In this document: one piece after another, positions 50,863-58,548 of the stretch | Layout: each line of letters begins with the position of its first letter | How positions within the stretch are numbered: the first letter of the stretch is position 1 | From: Polyangiaceae bacterium | Lineage (GTDB): Bacteria; Myxococcota_A; Polyangia; Polyangiales; Polyangiaceae | NCBI GenBank assembly: GCA_020633205.1 | Contig: JACKEB010000016.1 | Coordinates: 248,001 to 312,000, forward strand | Direction: 5' to 3' | DNA: 64,000 bases | Notes under the pieces: model-generated | What the model saw: the letters and a program-made list of their open reading frames with translations, nothing else | Databases searched by the model: none | Told to the model about the DNA's origin: nothing | Made by a program: the position numbers and the translations under genes

Positions 50863-53450
50863 TGCGTGTCTCCCTGCGGAGCCGGATGGCCAGGCGGCAT
50901 CACGATATGCGGGCGGCCTTGCGCGTCCTGTTGAATCACCATGTTGGCGGGCGCTGAACCAGGCGGCCGATCGTCCTTGGGACGGGTGACCTCGTACTCC
51001 CAGCTCGAGTGATGCCCGAACGCATCTTGCACTTCGAGGCGGACAGTGCGCGCAGCGCCCCGATCCAAATTGAAGCTGGTTGTGCGCTGGGTGCCGAACT
51101 CCTCACCGCCGTCGTACTGGAAGTCCCCTTCCCCTTGCTTGCTGCTCCAGCGATAGGAGTAGCCAAGGCCGGGTGCCGCTTCCACGCGGTAGCTACCGGT
51201 GCGGTGGTTCTCGAATGGCTTTGCCGAGGCGTGAGGCGTCAGCATGAACCAGCCAAGGCACGCGGTGCCGGCCACCATCGCGGCGGCGTAAGCTTGCACA
51301 CGCCCTGTCTGGGCGTAGCGCAGCACGGTTCCGGTGACTTGCACGATGCCAGCCGTGAGCCTGGCCACGATGCCGTCGACGATCCACTTGTCAGCCCAGG
51401 TGAAGAACTCCGCGAGAGCGTCCACAGCGCCGATGAAGGTCTCTTCGTAGAACTCGTCGACCCACCACTTGTTCATCAGGAAGCGATGCACACCGGGAGC
51501 CTTCTCCGCGAGCTGCGCGGCGGGTTCGCCCCCCTTCGAGATGTAGAAGAACCAAGCCAGCCCGACGCCGGCCACTCCGACCAGCACTCCGGGCACGGCC
51601 AGGGTCAACATCATGTGGTGATCCGGGTCGATGCTCTTCACGCCGGTGGAGGCGAGCTTGAACACCGGTTCGAGCCAGTGCTCGAGAGCGTGCATGTGGA
51701 GCAACGGGGCGTTCAGGAAGCCAGCGACCGCCGCCAGACCCGCCAGGATGACCAGCGGAGTGGTCATCTGCCAGGGCGATTCGTGGGGCGTGGGCCCCTC
51801 TCGAGGCTCTTCGGGATCGAACGCGTGGTGATCGTGTTCGTCGTGGTGGTCGTCCCCGTGAGCGTCGTGCGCGTGGGGGTCGACCCAATTCTTCACGATC
51901 TTCCAGCCCTTGAATTCTCCGTGGAAAATCCGGAAGTAGAGGCGGAACATGTAGAACGCCGTCATCACAGCGCCCAACAAGCCCATGCCGTAGATCGCCT
52001 TGCCAGCCCAAGCTGGCCACTGAGCGAGCTCTGGATAAGCCGCGCGGACCGAGTCCGGCGCCGTCACCCCTTGGGTGTACGCCATGTAGAGGATCTCGTC
52101 CTTGGACCAGAAACCGGCGAGGGGCGGGATGCCCGCGATCGCGATGCAGCTGATCAGGAAGGTCCAGTGGGTCAGGGGCATGAACGCCTTCATGCCGCCC
52201 ATGTTCCGCATGTCCTGGCTTGCGTCCGTGTCATGGATCCGCGCGTGCATCGCGTGGATCACCGAACCCGCACCGAGGAACAAACACGCCTTGAAGAAGG
52301 CGTGGGTCATCACGTGGAAGAACCCCGCGGTGAAAGCACCGACGCCGGTACCGATGAACATGTACCCAAGCTGGCTGACGGTTGAGTACGCCAGCACCTT
52401 CTTGATGTCGTTCTGTACCAGCGCGATGGTCGCTGCGAGCAATGCGGTGAACGCGCCCACGAGGGCGATCACCAACATCGCCGTCGGCGCCATCACGAAC
52501 ACTCCCGACATGCGGCACATCAGGTAGACACCTGCGGTCACCATCGTCGCGGCGTGAATCAGCGCGGAGACCGGGGTCGGGCCCGCCATGGCGTCCGGTA
52601 GCCAGACGTACAACGGGAACTGGGCGCTCTTGCCGGCGCAGCCCAAGAACAGGAATAACGCGACCAGCGTGGAGCGGTCGGCGTAACGGGGCTGGCTCAA
52701 CCAGTCGCCCAGGTAGTGAGCCAGCGGAACGTCGTTACCAAGCGGCCAGATCTGGGTCTTGCCAGCCAGGCCGGCCGCTCCAGCATCGATACCAGCCCAG
52801 TCGAGTGCGCCGGTGTAGCTGAGCAATAGGCCCATCGCACAGAGCAGGCCGAAGTCGCCGATACGGTTCGCGATGAACGCCTTCTTGCCCGCCGCCGCGT
52901 TTGCATCCTCGTGGAACCAGAATCCAATCAGGAGGTAGCTGCAGAGGCCGACGCCTTCCCAACCCACGAACAGGATTGGCAGGCTATCGCCCAAGATCAA
53001 AACCAGCATCGAGAAGATGAACAGGTTCAGATAGGCGAAGAAGCGGTAGTACCCAGGGTCTTCCTCCATGTACTTCGAGGAGTACAAGTGGATGAGGAAG
53101 CCGACGCCGGTCACGATCAAGCTCATCGTGGAGTTCAGCGCGTCGAGGCTGAACTTCACCGACAGAGTCGGTCGGGCATTGGGCGTGCTCAGGGATAGCC
53201 ACTCCCACGCGGTCCAGCTGAAGCGAACCGCGTGCTCCTCATGCCCCTGCGCGGTGCGCAGCATGAAGAAGGCGGTCACCGCCGCGATGAAGGCACCCCC
53301 CACGGCGCTGAGCGCCATCAGCGTCACGCCCTGACGGCCGAGACGCTTGCCGAAGACGCCGTTGATGAAGGCACCAATCAGCGGCAGGCCAAGAATGACC
53401 GCGAGCAGCGTGAAATCTGTGTCCGGGAAAACAACTTGCAGCGTGTGCAT
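50859..53450 (-). CDS. nuoL: NADH-quinone oxidoreductase subunit L with PKD-like C-terminal extension
   Basis: An 863-aa antiporter-like subunit, well above the usual 610-700. The core is normal: SLDALNSTMSLIVTGVGFLIH near 98-118, LFVGWEGVGLCSYLLIGFW near 160-178, FPLYVWLPDAMAGPTPVSALIHAATMV near 277-303, and the long lateral-helix and final helix region up to about 740. A His/Asp-rich loop (HAHDAHGDDHHDEHDHH) is near residues 527-545. Residues 741-863 are extra: SYRVEAAPGLGYSYRW and RTVRLEVQDAFGHHSSWEYEV look like an immunoglobulin/PKD-like beta-sandwich, followed by a Pro-rich tail. This extension lies at 50859-51230. Confidence 0.95.
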   Translation of the reverse strand: MHTLQVVFPDTDFTLLAVILGLPLIGAFINGVFGKRLGRQGVTLMALSAVGGAFIAAVTAFFMLRTAQGHEEHAVRFSWTAWEWLSLSTPNARPTLSVKFSLDALNSTMSLIVTGVGFLIHLYSSKYMEEDPGYYRFFAYLNLFIFSMLVLILGDSLPILFVGWEGVGLCSYLLIGFWFHEDANAAAGKKAFIANRIGDFGLLCAMGLLLSYTGALDWAGIDAGAAGLAGKTQIWPLGNDVPLAHYLGDWLSQPRYADRSTLVALFLFLGCAGKSAQFPLYVWLPDAMAGPTPVSALIHAATMVTAGVYLMCRMSGVFVMAPTAMLVIALVGAFTALLAATIALVQNDIKKVLAYSTVSQLGYMFIGTGVGAFTAGFFHVMTHAFFKACLFLGAGSVIHAMHARIHDTDASQDMRNMGGMKAFMPLTHWTFLISCIAIAGIPPLAGFWSKDEILYMAYTQGVTAPDSVRAAYPELAQWPAWAGKAIYGMGLLGAVMTAFYMFRLYFRIFHGEFKGWKIVKNWVDPHAHDAHGDDHHDEHDHHAFDPEEPREGPTPHESPWQMTTPLVILAGLAAVAGFLNAPLLHMHALEHWLEPVFKLASTGVKSIDPDHHMMLTLAVPGVLVGVAGVGLAWFFYISKGGEPAAQLAEKAPGVHRFLMNKWWVDEFYEETFIGAVDALAEFFTWADKWIVDGIVARLTAGIVQVTGTVLRYAQTGRVQAYAAAMVAGTACLGWFMLTPHASAKPFENHRTGSYRVEAAPGLGYSYRWSSKQGEGDFQYDGGEEFGTQRTTSFNLDRGAARTVRLEVQDAFGHHSSWEYEVTRPKDDRPPGSAPANMVIQQDAQGRPHIVMPPGHPAPQGDTQ

Positions 53451-53467
53451 GGTCTCGAGTTGCCCGT

Positions 53468-53785
53468 CTAGTGGCGCAGAGCGTCTGCCTCGTCACTCTG
53501 GACGGAGGAGCGCAAGCGGTAGAAAGCGATGACGATCGCCAGGCCGACGGCGGCTTCAGCTGCCGCGACGGCGATCACGAAGAAGGCGAAAACGTTGCCG
53601 GTCATGTTGCCGACGTGGACGCGGTTGTAAGCAACCAGCGCGAGATTGACTGAGTTGAGCATCAGCTCGATGCACATCAACTGAACCAGCACGTTCCTAC
53701 GCACCAAGAACCCAACGGCGCCGATCGAGAAGATCAGCCCCGAGAGCATGACGTAGTGCTCGAGTACGTTTCCGAGCAGATTCAA
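53468..53785 (-). CDS. nuoK: NADH-quinone oxidoreductase subunit K
   Basis: A 105-aa three-helix membrane subunit. The conserved channel glutamates are in QLMCIELMLNSVNLALVAY near residue 38 and in AVAAAEAAVGLAIVIAFYR near 74. The start is a TTG at 53785 that overlaps the nuoJ stop; no ATG is in a suitable place. A gap of 17 bases follows to nuoL. Confidence 0.95.
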   Translation of the reverse strand: MNLLGNVLEHYVMLSGLIFSIGAVGFLVRRNVLVQLMCIELMLNSVNLALVAYNRVHVGNMTGNVFAFFVIAVAAAEAAVGLAIVIAFYRLRSSVQSDEADALRH

Positions 53786-54402
53786 TGTGCACCGTCCTTC
53801 CGGACTCCAGTGTCGACCTGAGCGGCCACGTCCCGGGGGTGAGCCGGGCCACCGAAGTACTTGCCCTTGGGTAGGGCACGAGGCTTGTCGATTCGCACAG
53901 CCTTGCCGCGCGCGATAGCGATGGCGCCGATGGCCGCGGCGATGAGCAGCGCGGTAGCGAGCTCGAAAGGCACGATGCCCTGGGTGAAGAGCTGGCCGCC
54001 CACTGCCTCGACGTCACCGTGGCCGGGCATGACCTTGGCGAACACCGTCGGGGTCGGTCCGCCCTTGGCCAGAAGAAACAGCGCGCCCGCAGCGAGCAAC
54101 GCCATCAGCCCACCAGCGAACGCGCGGGAGATTTGCGCCTTGCCGGCTTCGACATCGGTTCGCGCGTCGGGGCCAAGCACCATGATCACGAACACGAACA
54201 AGACGACGACGGCCCCCGCGTACACCATCAGCTGGATTGCCGCGAGGAACTGCGCATCCAGCTTCAGGAACAGGCCCGCGATGCCCAAGATCGTCGCCAA
54301 GAGCCCGACGGCGCTGCGAATCGGATTGTGCGAGGTGACCGTGCCTAGAGCGCCCACGAGGGCCACCAGGGCGCACACCACGAAGAAGAGATTTCCAGCC
54401 AT
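53782..54402 (-). CDS. nuoJ: NADH-quinone oxidoreductase subunit J
   Basis: A 206-aa membrane subunit with five helices. FLKLDAQFLAAIQLMVYAGAVVVLFVFVIMVLG near 45-80 contains the family signature with the pi-bulge TM3 region. The remainder is a less conserved helix pair and a polar tail. Its start is 21 bases after the nuoF stop, where nuoG, nuoH and nuoI would normally lie. Confidence 0.95.
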   Translation of the reverse strand: MAGNLFFVVCALVALVGALGTVTSHNPIRSAVGLLATILGIAGLFLKLDAQFLAAIQLMVYAGAVVVLFVFVIMVLGPDARTDVEAGKAQISRAFAGGLMALLAAGALFLLAKGGPTPTVFAKVMPGHGDVEAVGGQLFTQGIVPFELATALLIAAAIGAIAIARGKAVRIDKPRALPKGKYFGGPAHPRDVAAQVDTGVRKDGAH

Positions 54403-54423
54403 AGGTGACTCCGTTCGGCTTCC

Positions 54424-55797
54424 CTACTCCGCCGCCCGGCGGTCGGTCGCGAGCCAGCCGAGTTCACCGGTCTGGTTCTTTCCACCGGTCTGCACGTAGT
54501 CCTCGAAGTGCTTTCGGAACTTGCGGATGAAGGCCAGCATGGGGGTGGCAGCACCGTCGCCGAACGCGCAGATGGTGTTGCCCGTGATGTTCGAGGCGAT
54601 CTCGTGCACCCGATCGAGTTCTTCCATCGTGGCGGTGCCTTGCACCACCTTGTCGAAGATGCGCTCGAGCCAACCGCAGCCTTCGCGGCAGGGCGTGCAC
54701 TGACCACAAGACTCGTGCTTGTAGAAGTGAATCAGGTTCTGGCAGGCCAACACCGGGTCGGCGCGATCGCTCAGCACGATGGCGCAGCAAGTGCCGAGCA
54801 TGTTCCCCGTGCGGCGGTAGGTGTCGACGCCCATCGGCAGGTCTAGGACGCTCTTGCCGTTGTACGCAGCGAAGCGCTCGTCGCCTTCGATGTTGACGAT
54901 CTCGTCCTCCAGCATGATTGGGCAGCTGGATCCGCCGGGAATCACACCGAGCAACGGGCGGTCGTCCAGCATGCCGCCGCCCAGGTCGAAAATGAGTTCA
55001 CGCAACGTGAGGCCCACGGCGGCTTCGTAGACGCCCGGCTTCTTCACGTGGCCGCTGACCCCAAACAACCGCGCCCCGCCATCGTTGAAGGCGTGAAGCT
55101 CGCTGAGCTTGGAGAAGGTGTCACCACCCACCTCGAAGACCGACGGCATGATGGCGATGGTCTCCACGTTGTTCACCGTGGAGGGCATGCCAAACACGCC
55201 GTACTGCGCAGGGAACGGAGGCTTCAGGCGAGGCTCACCGCGCCGACCCTCGAGAGAGTTGATGAGCGCGGTCTCTTCTCCGCAGATGTAAGCGCCTGCG
55301 CCCGTGTGGACGTAGACCTGCATCGCGTAGTCTTTACCGAAGGGCTTTTCCCCGAGGTAACCCTTGGCGCGGGCCTCCTCGATAGCGGCCCAGAGCCGCG
55401 CCTTGGACAAGTGCAGCTCGTCGCGCACGTAGATATACGCCGCGTGAGCGCCGATGCCGTAGCCGGCGATGATGCACCCCTCGATCAACGCGTGAGGGTT
55501 CATCTCCATGATCGTGCGGTCTTTGAAGGTACCAGGCTCCCCTTCGTCCGCGTTGACGACCAGGTAGTGAGGCTTGTCCCCCGGCGGAGGCATGAAGCTC
55601 CACTTGGTGCCAGCGTCGAAGCCTGCGCCGCCGCGGCCGCGGATGTGCGCAGCCTTCGCCTCTTCGATGACTTGCTCGCGAGTCATCGAGAGCGCTTTAC
55701 GCGCGCTCTTGTAGCCCCCGCCTTGCTCGTACATCTCGAGCTTCCAGCTGTCGGGCTTCCCGTAGTTCTTGGACAGGTACTGCGTCTGCTTCAGCAT
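54424..55797 (-). CDS. nuoF: NADH-quinone oxidoreductase subunit F
   Basis: A 457-aa FMN- and NADH-binding subunit. RGRGGAGFDAGTKWSFMP near 53-70 is the NADH site. VVNADEGEPGTFKDRTIM near 79-96 is the FMN loop. YICGEETALINSLEGRRGEPRLKPPFPA lies near 171-198, and the N3 [4Fe-4S] cluster is held by SCGQCTPCREG near 363-373 with another Cys about 40 residues on. It starts seven bases after the nuoE stop. It is a full-length, intact subunit. Confidence 0.97.
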   Translation of the reverse strand: MLKQTQYLSKNYGKPDSWKLEMYEQGGGYKSARKALSMTREQVIEEAKAAHIRGRGGAGFDAGTKWSFMPPPGDKPHYLVVNADEGEPGTFKDRTIMEMNPHALIEGCIIAGYGIGAHAAYIYVRDELHLSKARLWAAIEEARAKGYLGEKPFGKDYAMQVYVHTGAGAYICGEETALINSLEGRRGEPRLKPPFPAQYGVFGMPSTVNNVETIAIMPSVFEVGGDTFSKLSELHAFNDGGARLFGVSGHVKKPGVYEAAVGLTLRELIFDLGGGMLDDRPLLGVIPGGSSCPIMLEDEIVNIEGDERFAAYNGKSVLDLPMGVDTYRRTGNMLGTCCAIVLSDRADPVLACQNLIHFYKHESCGQCTPCREGCGWLERIFDKVVQGTATMEELDRVHEIASNITGNTICAFGDGAATPMLAFIRKFRKHFEDYVQTGGKNQTGELGWLATDRRAAE

Positions 55798-55804
55798 CCG
55801 GACC

Positions 55805-56290
55805 TCAACCCTCGTACATCAGGCGGTCGAGGATTCGGTCGACCTGCTCGATGCTGAGGTTCTCGTAGTAGTCCTTGTCGACCTGCATCATCGGCGCGGT
55901 GCCGCATGAAGCGAGGCACTCGGCGGTGCGCAGGGTGACGCGGCCGTCTTTAGTCGTTTCTCCGCAGCGCACACCAAGCTTCTTTTCGCAGTGCGCGAGA
56001 ATTTGGTCGGAGCCTCGTAGCGCGCAGGAAAGCGTGCGGCAGACCCACACCTGGTGCTTGCCGGGTTTGTGCTGGTTGAAGAGCGTATAGAAGGTGACGA
56101 CGCCTTTGACGTGCGCCGCCGACAGCTCGAGCCGTTCTGCGACGAACTGGATGACGTCTTCGTTCACCCAGTTCTCGTTGGCTTCCTGGCACAAGTGCAG
56201 CGTGGGAATGCACGCCGCCATCTTGTTTGGGTAGCGCTCGAGAATGCTCTTCAGCTGGCGCTCCTGCTCCTCGTTCAGGGCGAATGCCAT
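55805..56290 (-). CDS. nuoE: NADH-quinone oxidoreductase subunit E
   Basis: A 161-aa thioredoxin-like [2Fe-2S] subunit. The N1a cluster ligands are CRTLSC near 84-89 and ECLASCG near 124-130. The N-terminal helical region (ALNEEQERQLKSILERYPNKMAACIPTL) is usual. It is the first gene of this nuo run. The leader has AGGA about 13 bases before the ATG. The 503-base upstream region divides it from a plus-strand gene and must hold the nuo promoter if this is a separate operon. Confidence 0.97.
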   Translation of the reverse strand: MAFALNEEQERQLKSILERYPNKMAACIPTLHLCQEANENWVNEDVIQFVAERLELSAAHVKGVVTFYTLFNQHKPGKHQVWVCRTLSCALRGSDQILAHCEKKLGVRCGETTKDGRVTLRTAECLASCGTAPMMQVDKDYYENLSIEQVDRILDRLMYEG

Positions 56291-56793
56291 GACTTGTTCA
56301 ATCCTGTGTAGTCGATGGGGTTGGCCAAGGACTGGTGCTGCGCCTGGCGCCCGCCGCCTCGGGGTGGGTTCTGGGGAGTTTGGTGCGCGCCAACGAGCGC
56401 GACCGGACAGACAAAACTGGCTTGAAAGACAGTCCCTGTGGCCAGGGCGAGCGCACCGTAGTGAGGTGCCAAGTCGGGTGTCAAGAGCGCTCTAGACGGG
56501 CTAAGTCAGCGAGACGCACGGCCAAACCCAGGGCTGTCTCGAGCCGTTGCTTACTCGGGGAGGAATCGAGTGGCCATGCCGCCTTCAGCCTCCCCGTAGC
56601 CGGGCCGGGTCAGCGTCCGGTTTCGCCACGAAGTGGGCTGACTCGGGGGCGGCACGAATCGGCTCTGCGGAAACGTGCGTGGGGAGCCCCAGCAACTTCC
56701 GCTCGAAACGCAACGCTGTGGGCTTGAGTCTCGGGCACTTAGCCGTGTAGGCTGGCGCCCTCGCTGAACCAGCGACAATGGAGGTAGGGCCGA
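56291..56793. other. Divergent promoter region, no supported gene
   Basis: About 500 bases between nuoE and the zinc-ribbon gene. Frames of 60-130 codons exist but have no start signal or recognisable content and run over each other. I cannot place core promoter elements with confidence. It is the largest non-coding stretch in the window. Confidence 0.6.
56781..56786 (+). promoter_or_regulatory. Shine-Dalgarno GGAGGT fixing a GTG start
   Basis: GGAGGT ends seven bases before the GTG at 56794 and selects that codon as the start of the zinc-ribbon protein. No ATG is available before the CxxC motif. Confidence 0.8.
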
Positions 56794-57798
56794 GTGTTTT
56801 GTCCGAACTGTGGGACGCAGAACGAGGATAGTGCGAATAGCTGCGTCAAGTGCGGTTTCAACTTGAAGGGCTCTGCGGCGCCCAAGTTCAAGGGCACCAT
56901 GCTGATGATGAATGCCCCCACCATCCCCAAGCCCGGGGAAGGGGCAGCACCACCAGCACCGGGAGGAGCTCCAGCGGCTCCGAAGCCCAAGCTAAAGGGC
57001 ACGATGCTCGGCGTTGCGCCGCCGTCGGCCGGTGGCGTCGCGCCGCCTGACGCTCCAGCCCCCGCTGCACCTCCGCCACCAGCTCCCCCCGCACCGGAAC
57101 CTCCGGGTGGTGGCGTGAATCCGCTGGGTGGAACGATGGTCGCGGACATGAGCCCCGTGGGTGATATCCCCGCTCCGCCCGCGCCTCCGATGCCAGATGC
57201 TGGTGGTGGCTTCCCGCCGCCCGGCGGTGATCCGATGGGCCCGCCGCCCGGTGCTCCAATGGGTGGACCGCCGCCGGGTGCACCGATGGGTGGACCGCCA
57301 GACATGGGTGGACCTCCTCCGGGTGCGCCGATGGGTGGACCGCCACCAGGTGGACCGCCGCCTGGTGCACCAATGGGCGGTGCACCAATGGGCGGTGCGC
57401 CGATGGGTGGACCGCCGCCAGGTGGACCGATGGGAGGAGCGCCGATGGGTGCGCCGCCGCCTGGTGCGCCGATGGGTGGACCTCCCATGGGCGGACCGAT
57501 GGCTGGCCCAGTGGGTGGCGCGATGGCCGGCATGAATCAGATGGCCGGTGGCGACGACATCAAGAAGCAGGCTCAGACCTGGCTGATCTTGTCGATCGTT
57601 ACCTTCTTCTGCGGCTGTGGTCTGCTCGCCGCTGCTCCTGCGTTCTTCGCTTGGAAGGCGAAGCAAGCGGCTGAAGCAGGAGACGTCCAGGAGTTCCAGT
57701 CGAAGATCAAGATCGCAAAGATCCTGACCATCCTCGGTTTCGTCTGGTTCGTCGTGATTGTGATCCTCCAGATCGTCTTGCAAGTGATGGCCAGCTAA
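56794..57798 (+). CDS. Zinc-ribbon, Pro/Gly/Met repeat, CD225-like membrane protein
   Basis: A 334-aa protein. A zinc-ribbon occupies residues 3-20 (Cys3, Cys6, Cys17, Cys20; FCPNCGTQNEDSANSCVKCG). Three GTM motifs with a central Thr are spaced along the following region, KFKGTML (Thr35), KLKGTML (Thr70) and LGGTMV (Thr114). Residues about 145-245 are tandem GAPMGGPP-type units. The C-terminus (256-334) has two helices flanking a short basic loop (AWKAKQAAEAGDVQEFQSKIKIAK), matching the CD225/dispanin domain. The GTG start has a strong Shine-Dalgarno. The antisense frame also stays open because of the repeat composition; it is not a gene. The function is unknown. Confidence 0.9.
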   Translation: MFCPNCGTQNEDSANSCVKCGFNLKGSAAPKFKGTMLMMNAPTIPKPGEGAAPPAPGGAPAAPKPKLKGTMLGVAPPSAGGVAPPDAPAPAAPPPPAPPAPEPPGGGVNPLGGTMVADMSPVGDIPAPPAPPMPDAGGGFPPPGGDPMGPPPGAPMGGPPPGAPMGGPPDMGGPPPGAPMGGPPPGGPPPGAPMGGAPMGGAPMGGPPPGGPMGGAPMGAPPPGAPMGGPPMGGPMAGPVGGAMAGMNQMAGGDDIKKQAQTWLILSIVTFFCGCGLLAAAPAFFAWKAKQAAEAGDVQEFQSKIKIAKILTILGFVWFVVIVILQIVLQVMAS

Positions 57799-57820
57799 CC
57801 AATCGCGCCAACCCAACCCA

Positions 57821-57850
57821 ACGCGCGGGCTCCTTCGAGCCCGCGCGTTT
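57821..57850 (+). terminator. Strong Rho-independent terminator
   Basis: ACGCGCGGGCTC at 57821-57832 and GAGCCCGCGCGT at 57837-57848 form a perfect 12-bp stem with a CTTC loop, followed by TTCGTTT. It terminates the zinc-ribbon gene 23 bases after its stop. Confidence 0.92.
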
Positions 57851-57855
57851 CGTTT

Positions 57856-58470
57856 GTGCTCCTGCACTTGGTGAAACCCGTGTGCGCTTTGAAAGAGGCT
57901 CGAGAGCGCTCTGGTTTTGTGCGCCTCGAGTTGCCCGAGCGACCGTTCGGCGGTACTCGAGTCGAAGTGCAGGTCGCAACGGGGACAACGGGGACAGCCG
58001 CTCAACCGAGCAATGAGCGTTCGATCAGGGACTGGGTGCTGCGCATCCTGCTCTGGGCGCTCGTGGTGGGTCCGCTCTTCTTCAGTCTGTTCACCGACTT
58101 CGTCGCCTGCCCTTCGGCGCGCATGTTCAATCAGCCCTGCCCTGGCTGCGGCCTGACCCGCGCCACCATGGCGGCGCTGCACGGGCACCTCGGTGAGGCC
58201 TTCCACATGCACCCGCTGTTTTTCCTCGCGGCACCGTTCAACGCGCTCGCGCTGATCTACGGCAGCTGGCTCTTGCTCGCGCCCAAGCGCTTTCAGCCGT
58301 CAAACGAGAAGCTCTTCTCCGCGGGCAAGCGCATCGGTCAAGCCTATATCGTGATCTCGATCCTGCTCACCGTGCTCTGGGTGGCGCGCTTCTTCGGTGC
58401 GTTCGGCGGACCCGTGCCAGTCGGCGCCAAGGCCGCTCAAGAGTGGCACCAGTCCGGTGAGGCGCTCTGA
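57856..58470 (+). CDS. DUF2752 membrane protein
   Basis: A 204-codon frame of the DUF2752 family with the signature CPGCGLTRATMAALHG near residues 95-110. Three hydrophobic helices are near 65-85, 113-140 and 160-180. The GTG at 57856 lies directly after the terminator and has no ribosome binding site; in-frame GTG codons at 57871, 57880 and 57919 are more realistic starts because transcription must begin after the hairpin. The N-terminal 50 residues are polar and probably partly untranslated. Function is unknown. Confidence 0.8.
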   Translation: MLLHLVKPVCALKEARERSGFVRLELPERPFGGTRVEVQVATGTTGTAAQPSNERSIRDWVLRILLWALVVGPLFFSLFTDFVACPSARMFNQPCPGCGLTRATMAALHGHLGEAFHMHPLFFLAAPFNALALIYGSWLLLAPKRFQPSNEKLFSAGKRIGQAYIVISILLTVLWVARFFGAFGGPVPVGAKAAQEWHQSGEAL

Positions 58471-58548
58471 AACTGCGGCGCTCTAAAGCTGCAGCGCCGT
58501 GAGACGGCAGCGCGTCAAGCCACAGCGCCTATCTCGAAACCGAGCGGC

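Noticed and set aside
57128..57500. CRISPR-like or satellite array
   Set aside because: The short repeats are in frame, encode PGAPMGG units and are not separated by unique spacers.
56739..57533. 264-codon antisense frame over the zinc-ribbon gene
   Set aside because: Its Gly/Pro-rich sequence is the mirror of the PGAPMGG repeat; the sense frame has CxxC motifs, helices and a ribosome binding site.
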